DNA of 64,000 nucleotides from Manihot esculenta (Eukaryota; Streptophyta; Magnoliopsida; Malpighiales; Euphorbiaceae). The stretch spans positions 14,894,265-14,958,264 of the forward strand of contig NC_035170.2 in assembly GCF_001659605.2 (NCBI RefSeq), written 5' to 3'. A program made the translations under genes and the position numbers. Positions 1 to 12,026 of the stretch are shown in pieces. Positions within the stretch are counted from its first letter, which is position 1, and the number at the start of each line of letters is the position of its first letter. Under the pieces are notes generated by a model, which worked only from the letters and a program-made list of their open reading frames with translations, searched no databases and was not told the origin of the DNA.

Positions 1-153
1 ACTCAGATCCAAAGACCTTCTAGGGTCTCTTATCGCTCTTTCTCTGTTAGACCTACTAGACATTGCACTAGGCAATGTAGGAGGACGGGCGCTCATGCCC
101 TCATCCTCAGGTGGCACTCCAGTCAATCGTGCAGATCGACGAGTTCCTCTCAT
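1..153 (-). CDS. E1 gag, first 51 codons (partial at window edge)
   Basis: N-terminus of a chromovirus gag polyprotein, cut by the window edge. The ATG (complement of 151-153) begins [15 protein letters not shown], the same start as in E2, E3 and E4, which is why I chose it over an in-frame GTG 24 bases upstream. The segment is basic and rich in Ser, Arg and Pro, without a domain of its own, as is usual for the poorly conserved start of Tekay gag. No stop occurs in the 51 codons seen. Whether the rest is intact cannot be judged here. Confidence 0.8.
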   Translation of the reverse strand, partial: MRGTRRSARLTGVPPEDEGMSARPPTLPSAMSSRSNRERAIRDPRRSLDLS

Positions 154-398
154 CCTGTTTTCTGAAAAACAGTACACATCACATAAACATTAGCATCACA
201 TGGTTCATGTGGGCACACATAAACCCGCATCACACATTATAGCATATCATTAATGCACATGCATATAATCATGGCATTTCACATCATCATGTAAGACAGG
301 ACTCCACATCCTATCCTAGTGGACATGATCTTCCTATTGTGCTTGACCTTCTATAACAACTATGAGCCCGACACTCTAGGTCCGACCATATGAACCTA

Positions 399-412
399 GG
401 GCTTTGATACCA
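399..412 (-). other. E1 primer binding site (initiator tRNA-Met type)
   Basis: On the minus strand this reads TGGTATCAAAGCCC, three bases after the LTR end TTACA. It matches the usual plant initiator-tRNA-Met site TGGTATCAGAGCC with one change (A for G). E2 and E3 share the change. Confidence 0.8.
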
Positions 413-415
413 TTC

Positions 416-2687
416 TGTAATGACCCGAAAATCGGACCGCTATCGGTGCTAGGATCCAGGTCGGCTTAAGGCCGCCGAGACCCGTAGCAAGCCTGACATG
501 CAACCTGTAAACCTGTTTAATCCCATACATGATCAACAACATACATAAAAATTAAAACTTTTCTTTCATCCAAATACCAAACTCAACCTGTGCATGCACT
601 GAACATAGACATATTCATAAACATCGACCCCTCTATGGGATCTCATCAATGCCCCAATGGGCAATTACAACATATGATGAGTTGGTTTACATAAACATCA
701 TAAAAGATCTAGGATCATGCATAAAAAGGGATACAATACACATAGGTCAAGCACAACCTCTAATCCTCCATGTCATTACATTACATAACTATTCATAACT
801 TTACATTTTGTCATGTCCACATTCTATCTATTACATACAACTGACTTCAATACTCTTGCTGACCTCCTGGTCTACCCTGTACCTGCAAACCTGGGTAATT
901 TGGGGAGAGGGGTGAGCTACTAGAGCCCAGTGAGCAGAATAGTAAAGCATTTAAAACATATGATAACATGAAATGCATCACATCACAGCTAATCATATCA
1001 AGGATGAACTTGTCACCATTTAGCCCTCTACATATTCCAATCATGCCAGGGGCGTAGTGCAGGCCACACCTAGTCTTTCTCTTATACATAATATAACATA
1101 ACATACATAATCCATGGTGCCGGGGGCATAGTGCAGGCCACGTCCGGTCTTTCTCTTACATAGTGCCAGGGGCGTAGTGCAGGCCACACCTGGACTTCCA
1201 TATCATATCATCATGTCATAACATATGGGGGCTAATGGATCATTCAACATTCATCCACATCAACAACATATTATGCAATGCAACATATTCGTGATTTCCA
1301 ATGCAAACAACCTAAAATATCACATGGCATCCGTGATGCATGAACATGCTCAAAACTGATTTATTTATTTAAAAGCATAAGAGTTATTCCACTCACCTCT
1401 GGCTAGCTCTGACACTGACTGAAGCAGCTGACTCACTGCTGAGGTCCTCGGTTCCTCGGGTCTGAACCTACACAGGTGGACTCAAATGAGGGACCAAACA
1501 ACTAGAACATAACTCTAAAAACATCTCCCAAAAACCCTCTAAAACTCCTCAAAACATTCATGCAAAACATGCAAAGAAAGGCTGGACAGGGCACTTTCGG
1601 CCGAAAGTCCCTCCAGAGCCGAAAGTCAGGCAGGTTCGGCGGCACCTTCGGCGGCCGAAACTCTCAGACAGAGGCGAAACTCATGCATGTTCGGCGGCAC
1701 TTTCGGTGGCTGAAACTCCCGGACAGAGATGAAAGTCTCCTTTCGGGGGCAAGCTTCGGCAGCCGAAGGCTGCTTCCACAAGAGGGTTCAGTGGCCGAAA
1801 GTCCTTTCGGCTGCCGAACCTGGTTTCTCCCAAAGGGCAGAAACTTGGTTCAAACATGCACAAATGCCTCCAAACTCATACCATCATGCATTTAGCTCAA
1901 CCAAAACATGCTTACAAGCTCCTAGGGGTCTCAAACTACCTTAAACCCCAACTACAACACATCAAACATACATTTACAAGCCACATTGCTCAAAAACTCA
2001 TCAAAAACCCATAAACTCAACATAAGCTTACTCATGCATTTTCTACCCCATGAACTTGCATAAAACTTGTTTAAAACATAATGTAAGCTAGAGATCGACT
2101 CTTACCTCTTGAAGATCGAGAGTAGAGGCGATCTAACTTGGAGTTGGGATAGATTTGAGTTCTTGAACCTCAAAGCTCCAAAACTTGCTCAAAACTTGAA
2201 AATCTTCAAAAGGAAGTAAAAACTTGTGAAAATCTTGAAAGATCTGAAGGAAAAGACTCAAGATTGGTGAGGAACAGTGGAGAACTCACCTTGGCCGACA
2301 ATGGGAAGAAAAGCTCGCCCGTTTTTGGCTAAGGGACCCTTTTATAGTGGCTGGCCAGGCCACGTTCGGGCGCCGAACGTGCCTCCGCATGCATGCCAGG
2401 TTCGGCCGCCGAACCTCAAGTTCGGCCGCCACGCATGCATGTTCATGGGCCTAAAGCACACCCGTAACACATGCATGTTTGGCGGCCAAACTTGAGGTTC
2501 GGCAGCCGAACCTGGGTTTTCCTCCAAGGCTGTTTTCATGCAAAAACTCATTTCCATCTTGCTTAAAACCATAAAACACATTAAAACATTTTATGAAAAC
2601 ATGGTTTTACCCTTCTAGAGGTCTCCGACATCCGAGATTCCACCGGACGGTAGGAATTCCGATACCGGAGTCTAGCCGGGTATTACA
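416..2687 (-). repeat. E1 5' LTR (2,272 bp)
   Basis: Begins (minus strand) TGTAATACCCGGCTAGACTCC and ends CGGGTCATTACA, giving TG...CA ends. It holds a TATA box (complement of 2338-2347), clusters of TTCGGC/GCCGAA palindromes around 1590-1830 and 2360-2515, and a threefold repeated motif (around 1046, 1121 and 1165) containing GTAGTGCAGGCCAC. Open frames inside it are not genes. Confidence 0.88.
2284..2347 (-). promoter_or_regulatory. E1 LTR TATA box and downstream splice donor
   Basis: CTATAAAAGG (complement of 2338-2347) is followed about 58 bp downstream by CCAAG|GTGAGT (intron would start at 2289). The same pair at nearly the same distance occurs in every chromovirus LTR of the window, so I read them as the core promoter and a 5' splice site of the retroviral leader. 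Confidence 0.55.
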
Positions 2688-2689
2688 CC

Positions 2690-5113
2690 AAGGGAGTGCT
2701 AGAAGATGTGTTGGTGCAAGTTGACCAACTAGTATTTCCAGTAGATTTTTATGTAATTGACATGGAGGAAGACAAGAGCAACACAACATCTGATATCTTA
2801 CTTGGGAGACCATTTTTTAGCACAGCAAGAACCAAAATTGATGTGCATGATGGCACATTAACCATGGAGTTTGAAGGGGAAGTTATCAAATTTAATGTTT
2901 ATGATGCCATGAAATTCCCCAATGATGTTTCTCCTATTTATGGCCTTGATATAATTGATGATTTAAGTCAGGAAAATTTTTATTTTTATCAAGAAAACTT
3001 ACTGTATGATGATCTTTGCAGGAAAGGAGAAGTGGACAGCAACATCACTGAAGCAGTGAAGACAGCAGACTACTGTATCTGGCAGGTGGCAGATGATCTG
3101 CCCAAATCACCTAAGCAAACAGACCCCGTCTCGCCTAAGTCACTGGAGCAAACAGACTTGACAGATAGTGATTTGCCCAGATCACCAGATGATTTGCCCA
3201 AATCAACACCAAATCTGCCCCAATTAGCAAGCAGTCAGCAAGCGGACCAGCAGACAGAAAAGGCACCAGATCTGAAGCTCTTACCAGAACACCTCAAATA
3301 CGCCTACTTGGGAGCTGAAAATACACTTCCAGTAATTATTTCAAACCAGCTCAGCCAAGGAGAAGAGGAAAAGCTACTTGATGTGTTGAGGAAGCACAAG
3401 AAAGCAATTGGGTGGACCTTGGAGGACATAAAGGGTATCTCACCCTCAACATGCATGCATCGGATACTTATAGAGGATGAGTGCAAACCTGTCCGTGAGG
3501 CACAAAGGAGGTTAAATCCACCCATGATGGAGGTTGTGAAGAAAGAGATAGTGAAACTCTTAGATATTGGGGTGATCTACCCCATTTCTGATAGTAAATG
3601 GGTGAGTCCCATCCATGTGGTACCAAAGAAGACTGGGATTACCATTGTCCCTAATTCTGAAGGAGAGCTAGTACCCACTCGTGTGCAAAATGGGTGGAGA
3701 GTGTGCATGGATTATAGGAAGCTCAACACAGCCACAAGGAAGGACCACTTTCCCTTGCCATTCATGGACCAAATGCTTGAGAGACTTGCTGGAAAAAGCC
3801 ATTACTGCCTCCTAGATGGATATTCGGGATTCTACCAAATTCCCATTGCTCCTGAAGATCAAGAGAAGACAACTTTCACATGTCCATTTGGCACCTTCGC
3901 ATTTAGGAGGATGCCCTTTGGTCTTTGCAATGCACCAGCCACTTTCCAAAGGTGCATGATGAGCATTTTTTCTGACTATGTGGAGAAGATCATTGAAGTC
4001 TTCATGGATGATTTCACGGTGTATGGCAACTCATTCCTTGAATGCCTTGCCAACTTGGAGAAGATACTTCAGAGGTGTTTGGAGACAAATCTAGTTCTCA
4101 ATTACGAAAAATGCCACTTCATGGTCAGCCATGGCTTAATCTTAGGCCATATTGTTTCAGCAAAAGGGATTGAGGTGGACAAAGCCAAAATTGACACCAT
4201 AAAAAATCTGCCCTACCCAACCAGCATTAGGGAGATTCGATCATTCCTTGGACATGCTGGTTTTTACAGGAGGTTTATCAAGGATTTTTCCAAAATAACT
4301 CAGCCTTTGTCCAGGTTGTTACAACAGGATGTGCCATTCAACTTTGATGACAGCTGCAAAACAGCTTTTGATTTGGTCAAATCACTGCTGATTTCTGCCC
4401 CAATCATCCAGCCACCTGACTGGACCCTTCCATTTGAAATCATGTACTACGCCAGCAACTTTGCTATAGGTGCAGTGTTGGGACAGCGTGTAGGTAACTC
4501 TCCTCATGTTATTCACTATGCCTCACGCACTTTAGATGCAGCACAATGCAATTATTCCACAACGGAAAAAGAGTTATTGGCCGTGGTGTTTGCATTGGAG
4601 AAATTTCGGTCCTATCTACTTGGAACAAAGGTGATTATCTATTCAGATCATGCTGCTCTAAGGTATTTAATCAAGAAAAAAGAGTCCAAACCACAGCTGG
4701 TACGATGGATATTGTTGTTACAAGAGTTTGACTTGGAAATCCGTGACAAGAAGGGAAAGGAGAACCTCGTGGTTGACCACCTCAGCAGAATTTTTTCAAA
4801 AATGGAGCCATGCCCCATTAATGAAACTTTCCCTGATGACCATCTCTTTGTTGTCTAAGAAGAGGAACCATGGTACGCTGATATTGTTAATTTTCTTGCC
4901 ACAAGTGATTTGCCCACTGATTTGCCCAAACATATGAGAGATAAGATCAAGAAAGATGCAAGGTATTATGTGTGGGATGAGCCTTACCTATGGAAGCATT
5001 GTGCAGACCAAGTGATCCGAAGATGCATCCCTAACCATGAGATTTCTTCTGTCCTAACTTTCTGCCACTTCATCAGCAACACCATCTCACAGAGCTGTTG
5101 TTATACCTGCTGA
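2690..5113 (+). pseudogene. Athila-type pol fragment: end of protease, RT, RNase H, start of integrase
   Basis: Open from the E1 junction (codon Lys at 2690) to a TAA at 4856-4858, then open again in the same frame to 5113. It starts inside the protease ([16 protein letters not shown]..., then LLGRPF). A Pro/Lys/Asp-rich linker with repeated DLPKS motifs follows, then reverse transcriptase with LDGYSG (first catalytic Asp at 3815) and the FMDD active site (4004-4015), and RNase H ending at DHLSRI. The RNase H Asp expected in a DAS motif is Tyr here (YYAS, Tyr at 4448-4450), so that activity is probably lost. After the stop, the frame continues with the linker WYADI...ARYYVWDEPYLW and the first integrase zinc residues (VLTFCHF), then jumps to unrelated sequence near 5076. 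The protein start is not a real start: the upstream part was cut off by E1. Confidence 0.8.
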
Positions 5114-5255
5114 TTTTTCTGCACCAGCAAATTCATCTACTTCTGCACCAGCTGAAGCACTTGCTGTCACATCTGCCCCTGCTGCAGAAATTTTTGCACC
5201 AGCAGACTCTCCTACAGCCACTACTGCATTTGAACCTGATACCCTATTCTAGGTT

Positions 5256-7343
5256 ATGGCAGAAAATCCAGCAATGGCACAACAACCTGCTGTCCGTGGG
5301 GAAGCTGAACTTCAAGCTGGAAATTTGCTTATCCCTGTCCAAGCACCACAGCCACAGCCACGGGAAAGAACTCTCGGAGAGCTAGCCGAACCAGCAGGAG
5401 ACCAAGCACCCTTATGCATTGAATATCCCCCTTTGACAGCGCCATTTGAGTTAAAGACAGGCCTAATCCATCTCCTTCCCAAATTTAGAGGCCTAGAAAA
5501 TGAGGATCCTCACAAGCACTTGAAGGAATTCCACATTGTGTGCTCCTCCATGAGACCTCAAGGTATTACTGAAGAGCATGTCAAGCTTAGAGCCTTCCCT
5601 TTTTCCCTTGATGACTATGCCAAGGAATGGCTATTCTACTTACCACCCGGATCCATCACATCATGGGCTGGTATGGTGAGAGCATTCTTGAGAAAATTCT
5701 TCCCTACCTCAAAAGCCATAGGCATCCGTCGAGAGATAAGTGGGATAAAGCAAAAGCACTCTGAAGGCTTGTATGAGTATTGGGAGAGGTTCAAAAAGTT
5801 GTGCACAAGCTGCCCCCAGCATGATATTTCTGACCAATCTCTCATTGAGTATTTCTATGGAGGTCTGATACCCGCAGAGAGAAAATTTATTGATGCAGCC
5901 TGTGGAGGATCCATTGAGAAAAAGTCACCTAGGGAGATGAGGGAATTAATTTCCACCATGGCTACAGCTTCTCAACAATTTGGAGACTAAGAGCCACCAT
6001 CAAGGAGTGTAAATGAGGTGAGTACATCCATTCTAGCATCCCAAATTTCTGATCTCACCAATGCTGTCCTTAGCCTTGTTGTGGGTTAAACCCAACAAGT
6101 CCAGTAGATTCAGCAGCCCAAGTCATGTGGAATATGTGCCAACAACCACCCAACTGATCTATGTCCTTCCCTTCAAGAGGAGGACCAACAAGTCAATGCT
6201 GTTGGAGGTTTCAATGGGCAAAGAAGGTATGATCCCTATGCAAATACTTATAATCCAGGTTGGAGGGACCATCCAAATTTCAGCTATGCAAGGGGAAATC
6301 AATATCCAAGCTACCAGCAAAGGAATCAAGCTCAAGCTGCACCTCAGAACTCCAAAGCACCTCTTGAAGAGATTGTGCAGAATTTAGCAAATACTGTGCA
6401 AAGTCTTGAGAAACAAGTGAGTCAAATGGCCTCTTCAATGAGCAAATATGAGTCTCAAGGGAAGCTACCTTCCCAAACTAAGATAAATCCAAGACAAAAT
6501 GTTAGTGCCATCACATTGAGGAGTGGAAAAGAGCTGCAAAATAATAGGGCTAAAAAATTGCAAAAACAGGCCATTGAAAAAAACTGCCAGAAAGTGATCA
6601 GGGTAGTCGATTTGCCCAAATCATTGACCCAATCGCTAGGCAGACTGAGCTGCCCAGCAGTGATCTGCCCAAATCACCAGAGAAGGCAGAGATCGATTTG
6701 CCCAAATCAACAGATCAGGCAGAGTCCAGCCAAAAGCAGAAAATACAGCAACCAGCAGAAAAATTCAAGGTACCTTACCCTTTTCCCAAAAGATTTGCAA
6801 GATCTCAAAAAGAAAAAGAGGAGAAAGAGATACTTGAGACACTCCGCAAGGTGGAAATCAATATACCTCTACTTGATGCTATCAAACAAATACCAAGGTA
6901 TGCTAAATTTCTCAAAGAGCTATGCACCAATAGGAGGAAACTTGCTGAACATGAAAAGGTAAGTGTGGGGGAGTGTGTCTCAGCTGTCATTCAAAGGAAA
7001 CTTCCCACCAAATGCAAGGATAGAGGAATGTTCGCGGTTTCATGCAAAATAGGCAATGTGGGAATAAAGAAGGCCATGTGTGACCTTGGAGCTTCAATCA
7101 ATGTCATGCCCCTTTCCATTTTTAACTTGTTGAATGCAGGTACACTCAAGGGCACCAGCATTGTGATCCAATTGGCTGACCGATCCATCGTCCATCCGAA
7201 GGGAGTGCTAGAAGATGTGTTGGTACAAGTTGACCAACTAGTCTTCCCAGCAGATTTTTATGTGATTGACATGGAGGAGGATAAGGGCAAAATCACCTCT
7301 GACATCCTACTTGGGAGACCATTCTTGAGCACAGCCAGAACAA
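5256..7343 (+). pseudogene. Athila-type gag-protease, broken copy
   Basis: Second partial copy. An Ala/Pro-rich in-frame stretch from 5079 ends in a TAG just before the ATG at 5256, which begins MAENPAMAQQ. The retrotransposon gag domain (LRAFPFSLDDYAKEWLFYLP) runs to a TAA at 5988. The same frame then carries further stops at 6087 and 6105. The CCHC zinc knuckle (6126-6164) has only three residues between the second Cys and the His, one fewer than the standard CX2CX4HX4C. A shift of frame between about 6600 and 6690 leads into the protease frame (from about 6698), with the catalytic motif DLGAS (Asp at 7082). The frame ends in STARTK, where it joins the next gag copy. Clearly non-functional. 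Confidence 0.8.
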
Positions 7344-9655
7344 AAGCACTTGAAAGAATTTCACATAGTATGTTCATCCATGAGGCTGCAAGGCATAACT
7401 GAAGAGCATATGAAACTGAGAGCATTCCCACTCTCACTTGATGATTATGCCAAAGATTGGTTATTTTACTTACCACCCGGTTCAATCACTTCTTGGGATG
7501 GTATGGTTAGAGCCTTTCTGAATAAATATTTCCCAACTTCTAAAGCCATAGGCATAAGAAGAGAGATAAGTGGCATCAAGTAAAAAGAAACTGAAGATTT
7601 GTTGATTATTAGAAAAGATTTAAGAGATTGTGTACAAGCTGTCCCCAACATGATATTTCAGATAAATCACTCATAAAATTCTTCTATGGAGGTTTGCTAC
7701 CATCCGAAAGGAAATTCATTAATGTAGCATGTGGAGGTTCAATTGAAGATAGCACACCTCAAGCAATCAGAGAGTTGATTTCAACACTTGCAGCAGCATC
7801 TAGACAATATGGAGAAGAAAAGCAACTGCAAAGAGGAGTCAATGAGGTAAGTACATCTGTTCTCACTTCTCAAATTTCTGAACTAACCTCTACTGTGAGA
7901 AGTCTTGTCATAGGTTAAGCTCAACAAACTCAACAACTTTAGCAAATTAGACCATGTGGGATATGTGCAAATGTAGGACATCCAACTGATCAATGTCCTA
8001 CACTTCAAGAGAATGACCAGTAAGTAAATGCAATTGGAGGATTCAATGGCCAACCGAGGCATGATCCCTACTCTAACACCTATAATTCAGGTTGGAGGGA
8101 CCATCCGAACTTCAGCTATGCAAGGGCTAACAACCACCAGAACTATCAAAGAAATCCAGCACCTCCAAGTTCCAATATGCACCTTGAGGAGATGATGAAG
8201 TCATTGGCGAATTCTGTCCAAAGCCTCCAACGGCAAATGGGTCAAATAGCCACCTCAGTGAGCAAGCTTGAATCTCAAAGGAAGCTACCTTCCCAAACCG
8301 AGGCCAATCCTCTACAGAATGTAAGTGCTATCATGTTAAGAAGTGGGAAAGAGCTTCAAGATGTCAAAGGCTGATGATGGAAGTTCACAAGTGCAAAGAC
8401 AAGCTGCTGAAGAAAAACAGCTAGAAAACTGTTTGTCTAAACAAACTGATTAAATAGAACCAGTATACCAGCAAAAGGCAGACTAGCAAGCAACATTCAA
8501 GATTCCACCTCCCTTCCCAAAAAGGTTTGAAAAATCACAAAAAGAAAAAGAAGAAAGAGAGATCCTTGAAACCTTCAGAAAAGTGCAGATCAACATACCA
8601 TTGCTTGACATTGTGAAACAAATTCCAAGGTATGCAAAATTCTTGAAAGAACTGTGCACTAACTGAAGAAAGATTGCTGAGAAAGAAAAGGTGAGTGTGG
8701 GAGAAGTTGTGATAGCTGTCATAAAGAGAGAACTCCCAGCCAAGTGCAAAGATAGAGGGATGTTTGTTGTCTCTTGCAAAATTGGCAATGTGGGCATCAA
8801 AAAGGCCATGTGTAACTTAAGTGCATCAATTAATGTTATGCCTCTTTCTATTTATAATTCTTTGAAAGCAGGTGCACTTAAAGACACTAGAGTGGTCATT
8901 CAATTAGCTGACAGATCTGTAGTATACCCAAAAGGAGTTCTAGAAGATGTTCTAGTGCAAATAGATCAACTTGTCTTTCCAGCAGATTTCTATGTGATTG
9001 ATATGGAGGAAGACAATAGCAACACTACTTCAGACATCCTACTTGGACGACCTTTCTTGAGCACAGCCAGAACTAAGATAGATGTGCATGATGGCACATT
9101 GACCATGGAATTTGAAGGGGAAGTAATAAAATTTAATGTTTATGATTCCATGAAATATCCCCATGACATGTCCCCCGTTTATGGTTTAGATATCATTGAT
9201 TGTTTGAGCCAAGAAGTTTTTGATATGAATCAAGATGATATGCTAAACAATGACTTTTGCAGGGAGGCCAGCCAAAAGATAAAGGAAGCCAAAGGGAGCC
9301 AAAACTGAAAGCAACAGTCTGTTGCATACAGCAGACTGACTGGAACCAAACGCAGGTTGACCATGGACCCCCCGTATCACTTCAGCAAGGGGAATTCAAA
9401 TCGCCCAAACAAAAGGAGAAGGCGGAATCCAGTTCAGCCAGGCATCCAATGCAGACAGACACTTGTCTGCTCAAACAGAAGCTCCCTATGCGGCAACTTC
9501 CAGAATCTGAAGAAAGTGAGAGTGGTTTCTATGAACAAATCTTCCATGTCCAAACTGATGAACCATGGTATGCAGACACAATAAAGAAGAGTGCAAAACA
9601 CTATGTTTGGGATGAACCACACCTGAAACCATACTATGAAGGGTTTACAGTATAA
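7344..9655 (+). pseudogene. Athila-type gag-protease with RT/RNase H deleted, heavily decayed
   Basis: Third partial copy, entering in mid-gag (HLKEFHIVCSSMRLQGITEE) with many in-frame stops, for example near 7580, 7915, 8020 and 8370. The zinc knuckle around 7955-8000 (CGICANVGHPTDQC) keeps correct spacing. The protease motif DLGAS has become NLSAS (Asn at 8814-8816), which removes the catalytic Asp. From about 9257 a frame containing DEPWYADTIKKSAKHYVWDEP appears. This matches the linker between RNase H and integrase in the first copy, so the entire RT-RNase H segment is missing between about 9310 and 9545. It ends at 9655 before the element's 3' noncoding region. Confidence 0.78.
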
Positions 9656-9658
9656 GTA

Positions 9659-10692
9659 GTGGAAGAAGTTCCACTGCATCATCCTCCTCAACCTGCTTAG
9701 TGTTTCGCACCACACTAGGGGAGTACTTAGTTTCCTTTGAACTTTAATATTTCCAATACATTGAGGACAATGCATGAATTAGGTGTGGGGGTGCATATCT
9801 CTGAATTTTTATTTTAAGTTCATTTTAGCTTTAACTTTTAGTTTGCACACATTAGGTGAATTTTTTTCGTTTTGTTATTTTTGCCTTTAATGCACACACA
9901 TGTAGCCACAGTTTTTTCCTTTTTCTGTTTTGGTATGCTTACTCAAACACATAGGCTATGTTGAATGAGCTTTCTTTCCATGACCCTGTTGATGTGATGA
10001 CTCTTTAAACCTAAGTTGAATCAATTGCAGTGAGTTGTATTCATTTTTGGAAATTTCCTTTTGAATTGGATCTTTGAGCTTGCCATGATGAAAATATATA
10101 ACATTACTTATTAGAGAGAATAATAAATTGAAAGTTGTGTGAAAAACTGAATATGACTTATTTTAGCAATTGGTGTTAATTTGCCCAATTCATTGAGAAA
10201 AAGAAATTCAGCAAAGACAAAGATTTCAAAAACACAAATTAAAAACTTTTTCAATGGTCAAAAGACTATGAACAGAGCTAGTAGCCACTTGGACAGGTAA
10301 CCAACTGAGTAACTAGGGGTGGGTATCACAAATATGTACCTTCACGTCAAAAGGTTGGTGATTTTTTCAAGCAAGAATAAAGTGCAAAAGGCTGAATAAA
10401 GTACTTCAAGTAAAGGCAAATTACTCCGAGAGCTAGGAAAAGTCTTAACTGAACAAGAATATGTGCATGTGTAATCTCTTTAATGAGGAAAACAAATACT
10501 AGCCATGGTAGGTAAAGAGAGATAAGGAAAGAAGGAGAGTAAGCTTGGTGCATACACTCTTCACTGCAATACTTCAAAGTAGGGGTCTAGAGTAAGAGTT
10601 TAAGTGGAAATAAATGATCAAGTAGCAAAAAGAGCTTCTTTGACTAAGTTTATTTGCTTGAAGACAAGCAAAAAGTTAGGTGTGGGGGTATT
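9659..10692 (+). other. Athila 3' noncoding region and polypurine tract
   Basis: About 1 kb without a credible frame, between the degenerate pol end and the LTR. It contains a GAGGACAATGCATGAATTAG-like motif (about 9763-9785) followed by GTGTGGGGGT. A second GTGTGGGGGTA just before the LTR (10680-10690) is the likely polypurine tract. I see no envelope-like gene, which some Athila elements carry here. Confidence 0.6.
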
Positions 10693-12026
10693 TGATCAGA
10701 CCAAATTTAGACCATTTTATTATGTTGTTATTAATGTTAATTTACACATTTTCTTTCTAATTTTGTGGTTTTGATCTTATTTTGCAGAAAATTGAGTAAA
10801 GAGGTAATTTGGTGAAAATGCTCTTAAAACTGCCTAAAAGAGAATAAAGGATAACAAGCATGCTTGCACAAGCCAAGTTGTAGCTGAAGTGAAAATAAAT
10901 AAGGAAAGTACATTCAGCAGAGTAATTGGAAATTCAAATTTCAAATCTTCAAGAAGTCTTTCCCTTATTGAGGAAGTCAAATATCAAGAAGATGCACTTA
11001 CCTCTCAAGAATTCAAAATTCAAAGGAGAATATTCAAAATTCAAAATTCAAAATTCAGCATTCAAAATTCAAAAGAAGGCTCCACTTCATCAAGGAGACC
11101 TAGAGCAACACTTTCAACTATAAAAAGACCACTTAAGGAGACGCCCTCCCCCTCTTCTCTCCCCATTCGGATTGCAAGTTGCCGCACCTCTCCTTCCTCT
11201 CCAAGCGCCGATTGGTTCCTTTCCTCTTCTCTTTCTTTTATTTTGTGTTTTGTTTCAACCATGAGTGGCTGAAACCTCTTTTTCTAGTTGAAGATTAGGT
11301 GAAACTTTAGTTGTTTTATGGATTGAGAGATCTGAACATACATTGTTTATATTTTATTTTTCAATATTTATGCAATTTCATGCTTAATTTCATTGTTGCT
11401 TTGTGGTTTAGATCAATAGGGCCAATTGATTCTTGATTGTAAGGTAATAATTTGTTAGTTTGGATAGTTTTAAGTCCGTAATTGCTTGAATTATTCAAAC
11501 ACAAGTAACTATTGGTGTAAAAACTAAGTAAATTGCATGATCTAGCAATATCACCATATGTTTGGGTAACTAGAATTAGGTCTCTCTATTTCTTAATGCA
11601 ATTGACAGTTATTAGATGCTAAAGGCCCAAGGACATTCCTTGGCAACTTGTTGATTAGTGATTAGTTAGATGACGTTCCCTAATTAATTTATGCTTAAGG
11701 AGGGATATGGTGGTGAGAAGCGTCTTCCACCTCCATAACTAATTTATTGAATCAAATAAAGGAATCTTTGTGTCAATGGTCAATCCCGACAACTAAAGTG
11801 GATCCAATTCTTCAACTAGAGCTTTTCTCATATTTGAATCTTCTTTACTTTTATTATTTGCTTTACTTTATTTCTTTCAGCATTAGTTTAATTCATCAAT
11901 CTCAAAACCCCCATTTTATTTTACTTTCAGTTTATTTACTTTCAATTTATTGCCACTATCTGCAGTTATAAAATTATTTATAACCAAAAAGGTTATTTTT
12001 GACCGGCTTCGACAACCGCACAGTCA
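10693..12026 (+). repeat. Athila compound 3' LTR (1,334 bp)
   Basis: Starts TGATCAGACC directly after the G-rich tract and ends CCGCACAGTCA. It aligns throughout with the solo LTR at 12224-13581 (shared CCACCATGAGTGGCT, TTGCCACTATCT and GGCTTCRACAACCGC), though clearly diverged. It includes a low-complexity stretch of repeated TTCAAAA units (about 11020-11075). The chromovirus H integrase sequence begins immediately after it. Confidence 0.78.

Larger units (their letters stand above)
1..2687 (-). mobile_element. E1: Tekay/Del-type chromovirus, 5' part only (leader, PBS, 5' LTR, gag start)
   Basis: Minus-strand Ty3/gypsy element inserted into the Athila-type pol frame. Visible from right to left are a complete 5' LTR (416-2687), a primer binding site, a leader of about 245 bp and the first codons of gag. 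The rest, including the 3' LTR, lies beyond the left edge. The right boundary is sharp: the LTR ends in tattaca and the Athila protease frame resumes at once with ccaag (2688-2692), which should be the 5-bp TSD. Its LTR and leader closely resemble those of E3, so the two are the same family. The family assignment is inferred from E2-E4, because only gag codons are present here. Confidence 0.85.

Noticed and set aside
10889..11272. 127-residue frame in the Athila LTR
   Set aside because: It translates the TTCAAAA low-complexity stretch within an LTR, has no family resemblance, and is not shared with the solo LTR.
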